From: an uncultured Eggerthellaceae bacterium
GTDB lineage: Bacteria; Actinomycetota; Coriobacteriia; Coriobacteriales; Eggerthellaceae
Reading direction: 5' to 3'
Length of the DNA stretch: 57,138 bases
Assembly: GCA_910588435.1 (NCBI GenBank)
Contig: CAJUPL010000007.1
Span: forward strand, 1 to 57,138
Shown: in pieces, positions 1-7,856 of the stretch
Layout: each line of letters starts with the position of its first letter
How positions within the stretch are numbered: the first letter of the stretch is position 1
The notes under the pieces: generated by a model
Seen by the model: only the letters and a program-made list of their open reading frames with translations
What the model was told of the DNA's origin: nothing
Database searches by the model: none
Position numbers and translations under genes: made by a program

Positions 1-103
1 CTGACGGGACCCCTCCGAAAACTCGGCGGCTCAAGGCTGAACCTACATCTTTCTACGCCTAAACTTCCCCATCCTTCGCCCTCGCTCCGCTCGGTCCGGT
101 GTC

Positions 104-200
104 GCGGGCACGCTGTGCCCGCTCCTTTCATTACGGCCTTTAACATGGCTGCTCATTCCATTCGCATCCATGTAGCGGCCTTGGCGCGCTCACGCGCGCC
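104..200 (+). repeat. R2 element, copy 1 (three-hairpin repeat)
   Basis: Hairpin 1 is GCGGGCAC/GTGCCCGC (104-111 with 115-122). A conserved linker ending TTACGGCCTTTAAC follows. Hairpin 2 has arms ACATGG/CCATGT (143-148 with 168-173), then AGCGGCCTTGG, then hairpin 3 with arms GGCGCG/CGCGCC (183-188 with 195-200). About 50 bases from TTACGGCC to GGCCTTGG are identical to copy 2 near the other end of the window, whereas hairpins 1 and 3 differ in sequence but still pair. No coding potential is seen. Confidence 0.8.
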
Positions 201-206
201 TTATCC

Positions 207-277
207 CTAATTATGACCTCTCAGGTCAATGACATTTCCCCGTGCTTAATGTCATTGACCTTTTTGGTCATATATAG
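207..277. repeat. R3 element, copy 1 (71-bp double palindrome)
   Basis: The element reads ATGACC-N5-GGTCAATGACATT (213-236), an 11-base loop, then AATGTCATTGACC-N5-GGTCAT (248-271). The 13-base inner arms are perfect inverted repeats, and each half also contains a TGACC-N5-GGTCA palindrome that looks like a dimeric regulator site. A second copy of identical length lies at 23355-23425. It could be a paired operator or a short mobile palindrome; I cannot tell which. Confidence 0.8.
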
Positions 278-323
278 GGTTGCAAGCCCATTCGCACGCA
301 AGCGTTCCCGCTTGCCAATGGGC

Positions 324-361
324 GGCAAGGCACAAGATCGGTGCCTTGCCCTACGTCCACC
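324..361 (-). repeat. R4 unit, inverted copy (hairpin plus tail)
   Basis: A perfect 10-bp hairpin GGCAAGGCAC/GTGCCTTGCC (324-333 with 341-350) has a 7-base loop and is followed by CTACGTCCACC. Read on the minus strand it matches the plus-strand unit at 450-489 (GACGTAGGGCA, stem, loop ending CTT, stem), with the stem bases changed on both sides. Confidence 0.65.
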
Positions 362-407
362 AGACACCGTTTCATGCCTAATGACGTCATCAGCAATGGA
401 AGGCTTT

Positions 408-489
408 CAGGTTGACGTAGGGCACGCCATCAACCTGGGACCAACTCTTCAGGTTGACGTAGGGCACGCCACCGTCCTTGTGGCGTGCC
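408..489 (+). repeat. R4 units: tandem 22-mer and perfect 10-bp hairpin
   Basis: The 22-base unit beginning CAGGTTGACGTAGGGCACG occurs at 408-429 and again at 450-471. The second unit continues into a perfect hairpin GGCACGCCAC/GTGGCGTGCC (463-472 with 480-489) around a 7-base loop. This is the same architecture as the inverted unit at 324-361. Confidence 0.7.
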
Positions 490-544
490 GCAACGCGACA
501 ACTCAGAATGCTAGCGTGCGCAACCTGGCAGCAACCTCTTACCT

Positions 545-771
545 GTGGGCGGCTGCATCGCAGCCGCAGCATTGGCCCTCCCTAACCTGTGGGCGCTTGC
601 ATTGCAAGCGCAGCATTGCGATGAGCAATGTGTAACTTGACCGATAGGGCAAGAGCACCCGGAAGCCACCATCAGCTCAGGCCACCCAGCTTGGCGCAGA
701 CCAACAATCCGGGTATTTCGGGTTATCACCCTCATTACGCTACCTTTCCGCCCTTCGGGCTTTCAGGTAGC
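545..771 (+). repeat. R1 element, copy A (multi-hairpin repeat)
   Basis: It opens with two GTGGGCG...CGCAGCATT hairpin modules: GCGGCTGC/GCAGCCGC (549-567) and GCGCTTGC/GCAAGCGC (593-611). Next come a CATTGC/GCAATG hairpin, GTAAC, and a CTTG..CAAG hairpin that replaces the GCAGGC/GCCTGC of the other copies. The core is closed by CCCGGA/TCCGGG, then TTCGGGTTATCACCC and a terminal hairpin GCTACCT/AGGTAGC (739-745 with 765-771) enclosing GCCC-TTC-GGGC. The right-hand flanking module is decayed. Confidence 0.8.
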
Positions 772-950
772 TGCCCCAAGCAAAGCAGCTGCACACTATT
801 GAGGGAAATGGGTTTGCGATCAGCTGCAGGTGCGGTTCCTCGGAAACTAGGCGTTTTTCAGCGCATATATGACTCCATTGCACTAAAGTATCTTCTATAT
901 GCCTGATGGCATCTAGTCTTACCCGATGACGAGGGGAGCTGAAAGGCGAA

Positions 951-2660
951 ATGGAAGGCTTCGAGCTGATCTCAAGCGGCATCTGGTCCATCGTGCCGCC
1001 GCTGCTAGCGCTAGGTCTGGCGCTGATCACTAAGGAGGTGTATTCCTCTCTGACGGTTGGCGTGTTCGTGGGCATGATCATCTACCAGTTCACGCTGAAC
1101 GGTGCTGGTGTTGAGCAGCTGATCTCCTCATTCACCATGGTGCCACAGATGATGGCTGAGCAGATAGCAGGCAACGGAGCGCTATTGCTCTTCCTTGCGC
1201 TATTGGGCGCTCTCACGGTGGTCATCGCCGTGAGCGGCGGCTCTCGCGCATATGCTGAGTGGGTATCCCAGCACATCAAGAATGCGAAGATGGCTCAGGT
1301 CCTGACAGCCATACTAGGCATCATCATCTTCGTGGATGACTACTTCAATTGCTTGACCGTTGGTGCTGTGATGCGCCCTGTCACTGACAGGTTCCATATC
1401 AGCCATGAGAAGCTTGCATGGATCATAGACTCAACGGCCGCCCCCATCTGCATCATCGCTCCTGTCTCATCTTGGGCAGTGGCTGTTGGTGGTTACCTGG
1501 GCGAAGACGGGTTCAACACGTTCGTTGCATCCATCCCCTACAACTTCTATGCGCTCCTCACCATATTCTTCGTGTTCTTCATGCTGATCACCAATTGGGA
1601 CTTCGGTTCCATGGAGGCGGCCCAGCTTGCAGCGGATCACAACAAGGTCCCTGCTGAGGATGCGTTGGTGGAAGAGGAGCTTGAGGCTGAAGCTGAGAAG
1701 GCGCAGAACATCTTGGACGCCAACATGGGTGGCAACGTCTCATCTTCTGAGAGCATGAAGAAGGCGCTTGATGTGAACCTGCCTCCGAAGGTGACCGAGC
1801 GCGCTGACATAGATGATGCGGCCGTTGGCGCCATGGAGGAGTACAAGGGCCTCAACATCTCCGATAGGGGCAAGGTGATAGACCTGGTCCTCCCCATCGT
1901 GATCTTGATCATCTTCTCCATCTTGGGAATGCTCTACTGCGGCGGATTCTTCGAAGGCGTGGACTTTGCAACCGCTGTCGGCGAGAACCCGGTCATGGGC
2001 CTTTGCATCGGCGTCTGCGTGGCGCTCGTGTGGGCAGCCGTTCAGTTCCTGCCTAGGAAGCTGACGAATATCGGCGGCTTCATGGACGCCATGTCCGAGG
2101 GCGTGCGCTCCATGGTGGGAGCCATCATGATCTTGGTGCTGGCATGGAGCCTGGGTGGCGTTTGCCGCTACCTCCTTGGCACCGGTGAGTTCGTGTCCGG
2201 CTTCCTGAACAACCTTGGTGTTGGACTAGATTTCCTGCCTTGCATCATCTTCGTGGTGGCTGCGTTCATCGGCTTCGCCATGGGAACATCTTGGGGCACT
2301 GTGGCTCTCATCCTCCCCATCGTGATCGGCGTGTTCAATGCTGATGATCCGCTGTTCCTGGTGGCGGTTGGATCCACGCTTGCGGGCGCTGTCTATGGCG
2401 ACCACATAAGCCCCATCTCAGACACCACCATCCTGTCTTCAGCTGGTGCGAAGTGCAACCATCTGCGCCACGTTGCAACGCAGATCCCTTACGCAACCAC
2501 TGTGATGGTCATCTGCTTCATAGGGTATGTGATCGCTGGCTTCACGAAGACGCCTTGGATATCGCTAGGGGTGGGCATCGTCTTGGTGGTCATCTGCACC
2601 TTCGTGCTGCATAAGCTCTCCAAGAGGAAGATCGACGACGTGAAGGGAAGCGCTTCTTAA
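951..2660 (+). CDS. NhaC-family Na+/H+ antiporter-type membrane transporter
   Basis: A 569-residue multi-pass membrane protein predicted to exchange sodium (or an organic substrate) for protons at the cytoplasmic membrane. Family assignment rests on two conserved segments, the VDDYFNCL region near residue 128 and GDHISPISDTTILSSAGA near residue 484, both typical of the NhaC/COG1757 ion-transporter group, and on alternating hydrophobic stretches throughout. A charged cytoplasmic loop at roughly residues 225-305 (rich in Glu, Ala and Lys) separates two halves. Start ATG at 951 follows AAAGG and, slightly further upstream, GAGGGGAG. It stands alone, is followed by a clear terminator, and precedes an Rrf2-type regulator that might control it. 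The exact substrate cannot be read from sequence; some members of this superfamily exchange amines or carboxylates. Confidence 0.85.
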   Translation: MEGFELISSGIWSIVPPLLALGLALITKEVYSSLTVGVFVGMIIYQFTLNGAGVEQLISSFTMVPQMMAEQIAGNGALLLFLALLGALTVVIAVSGGSRAYAEWVSQHIKNAKMAQVLTAILGIIIFVDDYFNCLTVGAVMRPVTDRFHISHEKLAWIIDSTAAPICIIAPVSSWAVAVGGYLGEDGFNTFVASIPYNFYALLTIFFVFFMLITNWDFGSMEAAQLAADHNKVPAEDALVEEELEAEAEKAQNILDANMGGNVSSSESMKKALDVNLPPKVTERADIDDAAVGAMEEYKGLNISDRGKVIDLVLPIVILIIFSILGMLYCGGFFEGVDFATAVGENPVMGLCIGVCVALVWAAVQFLPRKLTNIGGFMDAMSEGVRSMVGAIMILVLAWSLGGVCRYLLGTGEFVSGFLNNLGVGLDFLPCIIFVVAAFIGFAMGTSWGTVALILPIVIGVFNADDPLFLVAVGSTLAGAVYGDHISPISDTTILSSAGAKCNHLRHVATQIPYATTVMVICFIGYVIAGFTKTPWISLGVGIVLVVICTFVLHKLSKRKIDDVKGSAS

Positions 2661-2688
2661 GAGCACCCCTCAGAGCACAAGATCAGAG

Positions 2689-2725
2689 CGGCCCCATCCT
2701 CGCATGAGAGTGGGGCCGTTCTTGG
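2689..2725 (+). terminator. Rho-independent terminator after the NhaC-type gene
   Basis: Perfect 8-bp stem CGGCCCCA/TGGGGCCG (2689-2696 with 2711-2718), followed by the T-rich run TTCTTGGTTTT. Confidence 0.75.
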
Positions 2726-2859
2726 TTTTGACATCTCAGCAACGTTATCCGTCAAGTTGATGGATAGGTGCCTTCATATCTGTATATTAGCCCTGGTTGG
2801 TTTCTGTCGTTCGATGCGAATGTCTGCAGCTAGCGCAGCATCCGCTCATGGAGGCGCAA

Positions 2860-3537
2860 ATGCAGCTCAAAGCATCAACAGACTATGCACTTCGTGCAGT
2901 CATATATCTGGCAATGCAAGACCATGTGATATCTTCCAAGAAGATCGCAGATGAGCTTTCCATTCCACGTGATTATCTGATCCAGCTATCTCAGAATCTG
3001 AGGAATGCCGGCATCATAGAAGCGAAGGCCGGGAAGACCGGTGGCTATCTCTTGGCGAAGCCAGCATCATCCATCACCGCATATGACATCATCAAGGCCA
3101 TCGATGACCCTGTGATACAAACGAAGGATGTTGTCATCCATGATGCGGATGCTTCCTCGCAAGATGCGCAAGCCAACAATCAAGTCATATATGGCATCCA
3201 CAAGGCGCTTGAGCTCATGAGCCACGGCATGGATGCATATCTTGATAGCGTGACTGTGGAGACGCTGGTCAAGTGCGCGCAAGATAGCGAACATGCTGAG
3301 GATTATCTGGCGCAATTGCTATCTGGAGATGGCGCAAGCAAGATGGCGGATGCAACGACAAAGGAGCGCATACGTCACTCTGCAGGTGGCGTCATCCAAG
3401 CACCTGACAGCGTGACCGTGATACCGGTTGAGCCCTATGCAGCTCCAGCTGTGGCATCAGCCTCTGACATCCCGCAGGTTGAATCCAAGACCCCAACGGC
3501 TGACATAGACTGGAAGATCCCTCACGCTGAGGAGTAG
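2860..3537 (+). CDS. Rrf2-family transcriptional regulator with long C-terminal tail
   Basis: A 225-residue protein whose first 80 residues are a winged helix-turn-helix of the Rrf2/IscR/NsrR type: it opens MQLKASTDYALRAVIYLA and continues through an ADELSIPRDYLIQL recognition region and a KTGGYLLAKP wing. ATG 2860 is preferred because GGAGG (2850-2854) lies five bases upstream and the family begins here; an in-frame ATG at 2848 would add four residues. The family usually ends near residue 150 and often carries three cysteines that bind an iron-sulfur cluster. Here only one cysteine is visible (in VKCAQD), so cluster sensing is unlikely, and about 75 polar, disordered-looking residues are added at the C-terminus. 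Target genes are unknown. Confidence 0.8.
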   Translation: MQLKASTDYALRAVIYLAMQDHVISSKKIADELSIPRDYLIQLSQNLRNAGIIEAKAGKTGGYLLAKPASSITAYDIIKAIDDPVIQTKDVVIHDADASSQDAQANNQVIYGIHKALELMSHGMDAYLDSVTVETLVKCAQDSEHAEDYLAQLLSGDGASKMADATTKERIRHSAGGVIQAPDSVTVIPVEPYAAPAVASASDIPQVESKTPTADIDWKIPHAEE

Positions 3538-3545
3538 CTGATCTG

Positions 3546-4835
3546 TCAGGCGATGCCTGCTATCTGCATGATGAACAAGATGATGGTCAGGATGGCCACG
3601 GCGCCTACTAGCGCCCACATCAATATCCGTGTCACCATGCCCATCCTATAGCGCCCCATCACTCGCTCATCAGCTGCTATCAGAGCCATGAATGCAAGCA
3701 GGATGGGGAGTATCACGCCGTTCACGAACTGCGACGTCAGCATCATGGCAAGAAGGTCCAAGTTCGGCACCAGCACCACCACAGAACCACCCACGATGAC
3801 CGCTGTTATGATTCCCTTGAACGTGGGCGCATCCTTCCATTTGAAGGAGACTCCCGCTTCCCACCCGAATGCCTCGCATACCACGAAAGCAGTGGTCAAG
3901 GGCAGCACGCATGCTGCCAAGAACGATGCTGATATGAGCCCTATGGCGAAGAGCGCTTTCGCGTAATGCCCTGCGAACGGCTCAAGCGCTACGGCTGCAT
4001 CTGCCGCAGAGTCTATCTGGATCCCTTGAGGGTAGAGGACAGAGCCCGTGGTCACGATGATGAACCATGCAACGAGGCAGGCGGCAATCGTCCCTGATAT
4101 GACGTCCACCTTCTGCATGGGAAGCTCTTCAGCATCCAGGCCCTTCTCAACGACATTGGACTGATTGAAGAACATCATCCAAGGCGCGATGGTGGTGCCT
4201 ATCATGGCTATCACAAGAGAGATGTACGCAGGGCTTCCTTCCAAGGTGGGCATCAGCGTGGAGATGCATGCCTGCTCCCAGTCGGGCTCAGCCATGAACG
4301 CCGCCACAACATATGTGATGAACACCAATGACAGCGCCATGAAGACGTTCTGCACGCGCTTGTATGAGCCGCCAACCACCAGCAGCCATACGGCTATGGC
4401 TGCAACCGGCACGGAGAAGTACCTTGAGACGCCGAACATCTCCATCCCAGATGCGATGCCCGCGAACTCTGAGAACGTAGTGGCGATGTTGCCTATGAGC
4501 AGCGCGCACATGGCAAGCGCTGTGAGGCGTATGCCGAACCTCTCGCGGATCAGCGCCGCGAAGCCCTTGCCGGTGACCGCTCCCATCTTCGCAGCCGTCA
4601 TCTCCACCAGCGTGAGCATCACGCACATGATGGGTATCACCCAAAGGGTGGCAAAGCCGAACTGAGCCCCAGCTGTTGAGTACGTGGAGATGCCGCCGGC
4701 ATCGTTTCCGGCCATGGCGGTCACGATGCCCGGGCCCATGGCAGCTAAGACGAGCAGTGCCTTCGGCCTGCTAGCCTTGGGCTTCTTCGCGCCATCAGAA
4801 GACAGCTCCTCTATGTCCTTGCGCTCATCTGCCAT
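3546..4835 (-). CDS. Nramp-related Mg2+/Mn2+ transporter (NRMT-like)
   Basis: A 429-residue transporter of the Nramp superfamily with about 11 membrane segments. In classical Nramp proteins the metal is held by a DPGN motif in helix 1 and an A-x-x-MPH motif in helix 6. Here helix 1 reads NDAGG (Asp45, then Ala-Gly-Gly) and helix 6 reads GTTIAPWM (Ala217-Pro-Trp), so the metal-coordinating methionine and the histidine are absent. Such substitutions characterise the NRMT group, which carries magnesium and manganese and has been studied in Clostridium and Eggerthella lenta. ATG 4835 is preferred over the adjacent TTG at 4838; AAGGG precedes it. It lies 9 bases downstream of the MgtE-like gene in the same operon, which supports a magnesium or manganese role. 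The substrate is inferred, not shown. Confidence 0.8.
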   Translation of the reverse strand: MADERKDIEELSSDGAKKPKASRPKALLVLAAMGPGIVTAMAGNDAGGISTYSTAGAQFGFATLWVIPIMCVMLTLVEMTAAKMGAVTGKGFAALIRERFGIRLTALAMCALLIGNIATTFSEFAGIASGMEMFGVSRYFSVPVAAIAVWLLVVGGSYKRVQNVFMALSLVFITYVVAAFMAEPDWEQACISTLMPTLEGSPAYISLVIAMIGTTIAPWMMFFNQSNVVEKGLDAEELPMQKVDVISGTIAACLVAWFIIVTTGSVLYPQGIQIDSAADAAVALEPFAGHYAKALFAIGLISASFLAACVLPLTTAFVVCEAFGWEAGVSFKWKDAPTFKGIITAVIVGGSVVVLVPNLDLLAMMLTSQFVNGVILPILLAFMALIAADERVMGRYRMGMVTRILMWALVGAVAILTIILFIMQIAGIA

Positions 4836-4844
4836 CAAGTGCCC

Positions 4845-6206
4845 TTAGAAGCTGGGGATCCCAGTCTGCTTCAGTATCTCCATGAGAGCCATCGTATATA
4901 TGAACAGAGCCACTATGACCCCGCACACGATGCCAGCCACCTTCAGAAAGCCCATGGTGCGCTTCTCGGATGCCTGCTCCTCCTCTATGGCGTCCCATGC
5001 ATCCTCTGTGGTGACTATGCCCAGCATCTGGCCGCGCTCATCCACCACAGGCATAGCGGGGATGTCATACTTGAAGATGTCCGCCACCACGTCATCCTCT
5101 TCCGTCTCCGGTGCCACGGATATGACGTCCTCGTACATGATGTCTCCGATGCGCGCATCATCTGAGCTCAGCACCAGCGTTCGCATGGATAGAACGCCAG
5201 AGAGGCGCCCTTGCTCATCTGTGGCATACACGTAGTGAACGGTGGGATGGTCCTCATCTAGCCCACGCAGCACCTCGATGGTCTCGCGCACCGCTGCATC
5301 CTCGGGCACCGCAACGTACTGCGTTGTCATCATGCCGCCAGCAGTGCCGTCCTTGTAACCCAAGAGACGCTGGATCTCAACCGCATCCTCAACGCCCATC
5401 AGCCGAAGCAGCGTCTCTGCCTTCTCATACGGAAGGTCGCGAACGATGTCCGCTGCGTCATCTGGGTCCATGTTGCCGATGAGCTGTGCCGCAGTGGCAT
5501 CATCCAGGTCATCCAGGAACTCTGCCTGCACATCATCCATCATCTCAGAGACAGCCTCAGATGCCTGCGCCTCATCCAAGTGCTCGAATACGCTTGCACG
5601 CTGCTTGGGGTCTAGCTGCTCCAAGATGTCAGCTACGTCAGCGGGATGCAGCTCATCAAGCCTCTTGTGCGTGACCGATAGCTGCACCTCTGACAGGTCA
5701 CGGTCAAGCAAGTCCATGTAGTTCCAGGCTATCAGCTGCTCATCTATATCCTTGTTGAAGACCTTCGCCACGCGCACTATGGCACGCTCTATCAGCGGAT
5801 GCAGCCCGCGAAGGATGCCGCGAACGCCGGTCTCGGCGCCTAGGAGCCTGAGCTGGCTTCCTGACCTTGAGAGCTTGAGGTCATTCACGCGGACCACCTT
5901 GAGCCCTTGCGTGTCCACTATCTGGCGGTTCATCAGGTCACGCGCCAACAGCACCTCATCAGGCTGCAGGTAGCTGAAGCGGATGTCAGGGGAGTCCACC
6001 TTCAAGGTGATCCCATCTTCGCTGAACGTGTCAACGTACTTGCGCCATGAGATCATGAAGGGCACCCTGCCAGGTCCCTTGAACGCAAGGCTGGTTATCC
6101 TGGGGAAGACCTCGCCAGTTGAGATGGCCAGGTCAGATACGGTGCCGATCTTCTGACCAGAGGCATCAACTACGGGTTCTCCCAGCATGTCTGAGAGATA
6201 GAGCAT
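4845..6206 (-). CDS. MgtE N-domain/CBS protein without the Mg channel, PRC-barrel N-terminus
   Basis: A 453-residue protein that looks like the regulatory half of a MgtE magnesium channel. Domains in order: a PRC-barrel-like segment (about 1-75, opening MLYLSDMLGEPVVDASGQ), a second one (about 85-150), the acidic helical MgtE N domain (about 190-300, with repeated LDDATAAQL and MDPDDAADIV helices), a CBS pair (about 300-420), and one membrane helix at the C-terminus (about 425-447). The five-helix MgtE pore is missing. In MgtE the N and CBS domains bind Mg2+ and gate the pore. Being encoded directly upstream of the Nramp-related transporter, it most likely acts as its Mg-sensing partner at the membrane (inference). 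ATG 6206 follows AGAAGGA at suitable spacing. Confidence 0.8.
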   Translation of the reverse strand: MLYLSDMLGEPVVDASGQKIGTVSDLAISTGEVFPRITSLAFKGPGRVPFMISWRKYVDTFSEDGITLKVDSPDIRFSYLQPDEVLLARDLMNRQIVDTQGLKVVRVNDLKLSRSGSQLRLLGAETGVRGILRGLHPLIERAIVRVAKVFNKDIDEQLIAWNYMDLLDRDLSEVQLSVTHKRLDELHPADVADILEQLDPKQRASVFEHLDEAQASEAVSEMMDDVQAEFLDDLDDATAAQLIGNMDPDDAADIVRDLPYEKAETLLRLMGVEDAVEIQRLLGYKDGTAGGMMTTQYVAVPEDAAVRETIEVLRGLDEDHPTVHYVYATDEQGRLSGVLSMRTLVLSSDDARIGDIMYEDVISVAPETEEDDVVADIFKYDIPAMPVVDERGQMLGIVTTEDAWDAIEEEQASEKRTMGFLKVAGIVCGVIVALFIYTMALMEILKQTGIPSF

Positions 6207-6234
6207 TGAGAGCCATCCTTCTTCTGCAAGCGAT

Positions 6235-6276
6235 CATCCGGCCGCTTGCAAGAAAAGGAGCAAGGCAAGCCGGATG
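6235..6276 (-). promoter_or_regulatory. Leader hairpin before the MgtE-like gene
   Basis: On the minus strand CATCCGG-CTTGC pairs with GCAAG-(3-base bulge)-CCGGATG, a 12-bp interrupted stem about 30 bases before the start codon. No U-run follows, so it is not a simple terminator. I do not recognise the M-box or yybP-ykoY riboswitch consensus in this leader. Confidence 0.4.
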
Positions 6277-6389
6277 TCACATACTGTGAGGTTTCGGTTT
6301 TCGAACCTTCAAGTACGCACGCATCCTTTCATTGGGAACAAGATCTGCCATGCGAAGACGAATATGCATAGCCTTGAGATGATAACACA

Positions 6390-6416
6390 GGGGGCAGGCC
6401 TTGAAGACCTGCCCCC
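6390..6416 (-). terminator. ahcY: Terminator of the ahcY transcript
   Basis: Perfect 9-bp GC stem GGGGGCAGG/CCTGCCCCC (6390-6398 with 6408-6416) lying 29 bases past the ahcY stop. On the minus strand it is followed by a moderately T-rich stretch (TGTGTTATC). Confidence 0.6.
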
Positions 6417-6444
6417 CCTTGCTTGCTGGATATGCGGCTTGCTC

Positions 6445-7707
6445 CTAGACCGTGCCCACCTTCCAGGAATTCATGTATGCCTCCTGCTCAGGGGTGAGCT
6501 CATCTATCTGGATGCCCAGCGTCTCAAGCTTGAGGCTTGCCACCTTCTCATCTATCTCAGGCGGTACGTCGTATACCTTGTCATCCATGCCCTTCGCATG
6601 CTTGAGCATGTACTCAGCGCAGAGGGCCTGGTTCGCGAAGGACATGTCCATCACGTTGGCAGGATGCCCCTCAGCGCCTGAGAGGTTCACAAGGCGCCCT
6701 TCAGCCAAGAGCACTATCTTGCGGCCGTCTGGCATGGTGTACTCATCCACCATGGGCTTCAGGTTCTTCTTCTGGCAATGCTCCTCAAGCCAGGGGATGT
6801 TGATCTCTGAGTTGAAGTGGCCCGAGTTGCAGATGATGGCGCCATCCTTCATGTTCTTGAAGCAAGGCTCATCTATCACGTTCAGGTTGCCGGTGACGGT
6901 GCACCAGATGTCAGCAACCTTCGCTGCTTCCTCACGCGGCATGACGGCGAACCCGTCCATGTGAGCCTCAAGCGCGCATGTTGGGTCCACTTCGCATACC
7001 ACCACTTGGCAGCCCATGCCGCGTGCGCGCATGGCAAGCCCCTTTCCGCACCAGCCATACCCTGACACCACGAACGTGCGCCCAGCAAGCAGGCGGTTGG
7101 TTAGGCGGATGATGCCGTCAAGGGTGGACTGTCCCGTGCCATAGCGGTTGTCGAAGAAGTGCTTGGTCTTCGCATCGTTCACAGCGATGATGGGGTAGCG
7201 CAGCTCCCCGTCCTTCGCCATGGCGGCCAGGCGGATGACACCCGTTGTGGTCTCCTCAGTGCCGCCGATGATGTGCTCCAATGCCTCGCGGCGCGTCTCG
7301 TGGATGCGGCCTACGACGTCCGCACCGTCATCCATGGTGATCTGCGGGTTGGAATCTATCACCGCGTCAACGTGTTCGTAGTAGGTCTCAGTGTCCTCGC
7401 CGCAGATGGCATATACGGAGATGCCGAAGTCACGCACGAGGGATGCTGCCGTGTCATCTTGGGTGGATAGCGGATTGGACGCACAAAGGGTGACCTCAGC
7501 GCCACCTTCCGCAAGAGTGCGGACCAAGTTCGCCGTCTCTGTGGTGACATGAAGGCAGGCTCCTATGCGCACGCCCTCTAGCGGCTTGGTCTTCGCGAAT
7601 CTCTCCCTGATCTGCGCCAGCACCGGCATGTCGGCGTCCGCCCACATGATGCGCGCAAGGCCTTGATCGGCCAGGTTGATGTCCTTGATGTCGTAACCTT
7701 GAGACAC
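6445..7707 (-). CDS. ahcY: Adenosylhomocysteinase (S-adenosylhomocysteine hydrolase)
   Basis: A 420-residue cytosolic enzyme that reversibly splits S-adenosylhomocysteine to adenosine and homocysteine, relieving product inhibition of methyltransferases. The NAD-binding segment VVSGYGWCGKGLAMRARG (GxGxxGxG type) is clear, as are family blocks such as the ACLHVTTETANLV region, NDAKTKHFFDNRYGTGQS and the NSGHFNSEI region. Length is normal for bacterial and archaeal forms lacking the roughly 40-residue insertion. GTG 7707 is chosen because TAAGGAG stands just before it and the protein then opens MSQGYDIKDINLADQG; upstream in-frame ATGs would add an unlikely tail. Single gene, divergent from the glycosyltransferase, with its own terminator. 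Confidence 0.93.
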   Translation of the reverse strand: MSQGYDIKDINLADQGLARIMWADADMPVLAQIRERFAKTKPLEGVRIGACLHVTTETANLVRTLAEGGAEVTLCASNPLSTQDDTAASLVRDFGISVYAICGEDTETYYEHVDAVIDSNPQITMDDGADVVGRIHETRREALEHIIGGTEETTTGVIRLAAMAKDGELRYPIIAVNDAKTKHFFDNRYGTGQSTLDGIIRLTNRLLAGRTFVVSGYGWCGKGLAMRARGMGCQVVVCEVDPTCALEAHMDGFAVMPREEAAKVADIWCTVTGNLNVIDEPCFKNMKDGAIICNSGHFNSEINIPWLEEHCQKKNLKPMVDEYTMPDGRKIVLLAEGRLVNLSGAEGHPANVMDMSFANQALCAEYMLKHAKGMDDKVYDVPPEIDEKVASLKLETLGIQIDELTPEQEAYMNSWKVGTV

Positions 7708-7775
7708 TTGGCACTCCTTATCTCCATGATGTGTCCACAAAGGATACATCAAAGGGTGTATTCACGGATGTTCCC

Positions 7776-7804
7776 TTCAAATGATGACCGCATGGGTCTA
7801 TAAT
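7776..7804 (+). promoter_or_regulatory. Promoter for the glycosyltransferase gene
   Basis: TTCAAA (7776-7781), 17-base spacer, TATAAT (7799-7804); 52 bases upstream of the GTG start. Confidence 0.55.
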
Positions 7805-7856
7805 CGTTCAGCTTTCGGTTCACGCCGAATATCTATCCGCGCAAAGAAGGAGTGAA

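Larger units (their letters stand above)
1..950. other. Gene-free region packed with palindromic repeats
   Basis: No credible gene is present; open frames here run through repeats. From left to right it holds about 100 bases with nothing recognised, R2 copy 1 (104-200), R3 copy 1 (207-277), a nested hairpin (286-323; outer arms GCCCATT/AATGGGC, inner arms GCAAGCG/CGCTTGC), two R4 units in opposite orientation (324-361 and 408-489), and R1 copy A (545-771). The last 180 bases are the leader of the NhaC-type gene; I see no convincing -35/-10 pair there. Confidence 0.8.

Noticed and set aside
104..200. R2 as an integron attC site
   Set aside because: CTTTAAC resembles one half of the core site, but the complementary GTTRRRY end and any integrase or cassette structure are missing.
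213..906. Open frames of 140 and 92 codons in the left repeat region
   Set aside because: They run straight through palindromic repeats R3, R4 and R1, lack ribosome sites and have low-complexity, frame-accidental sequence.
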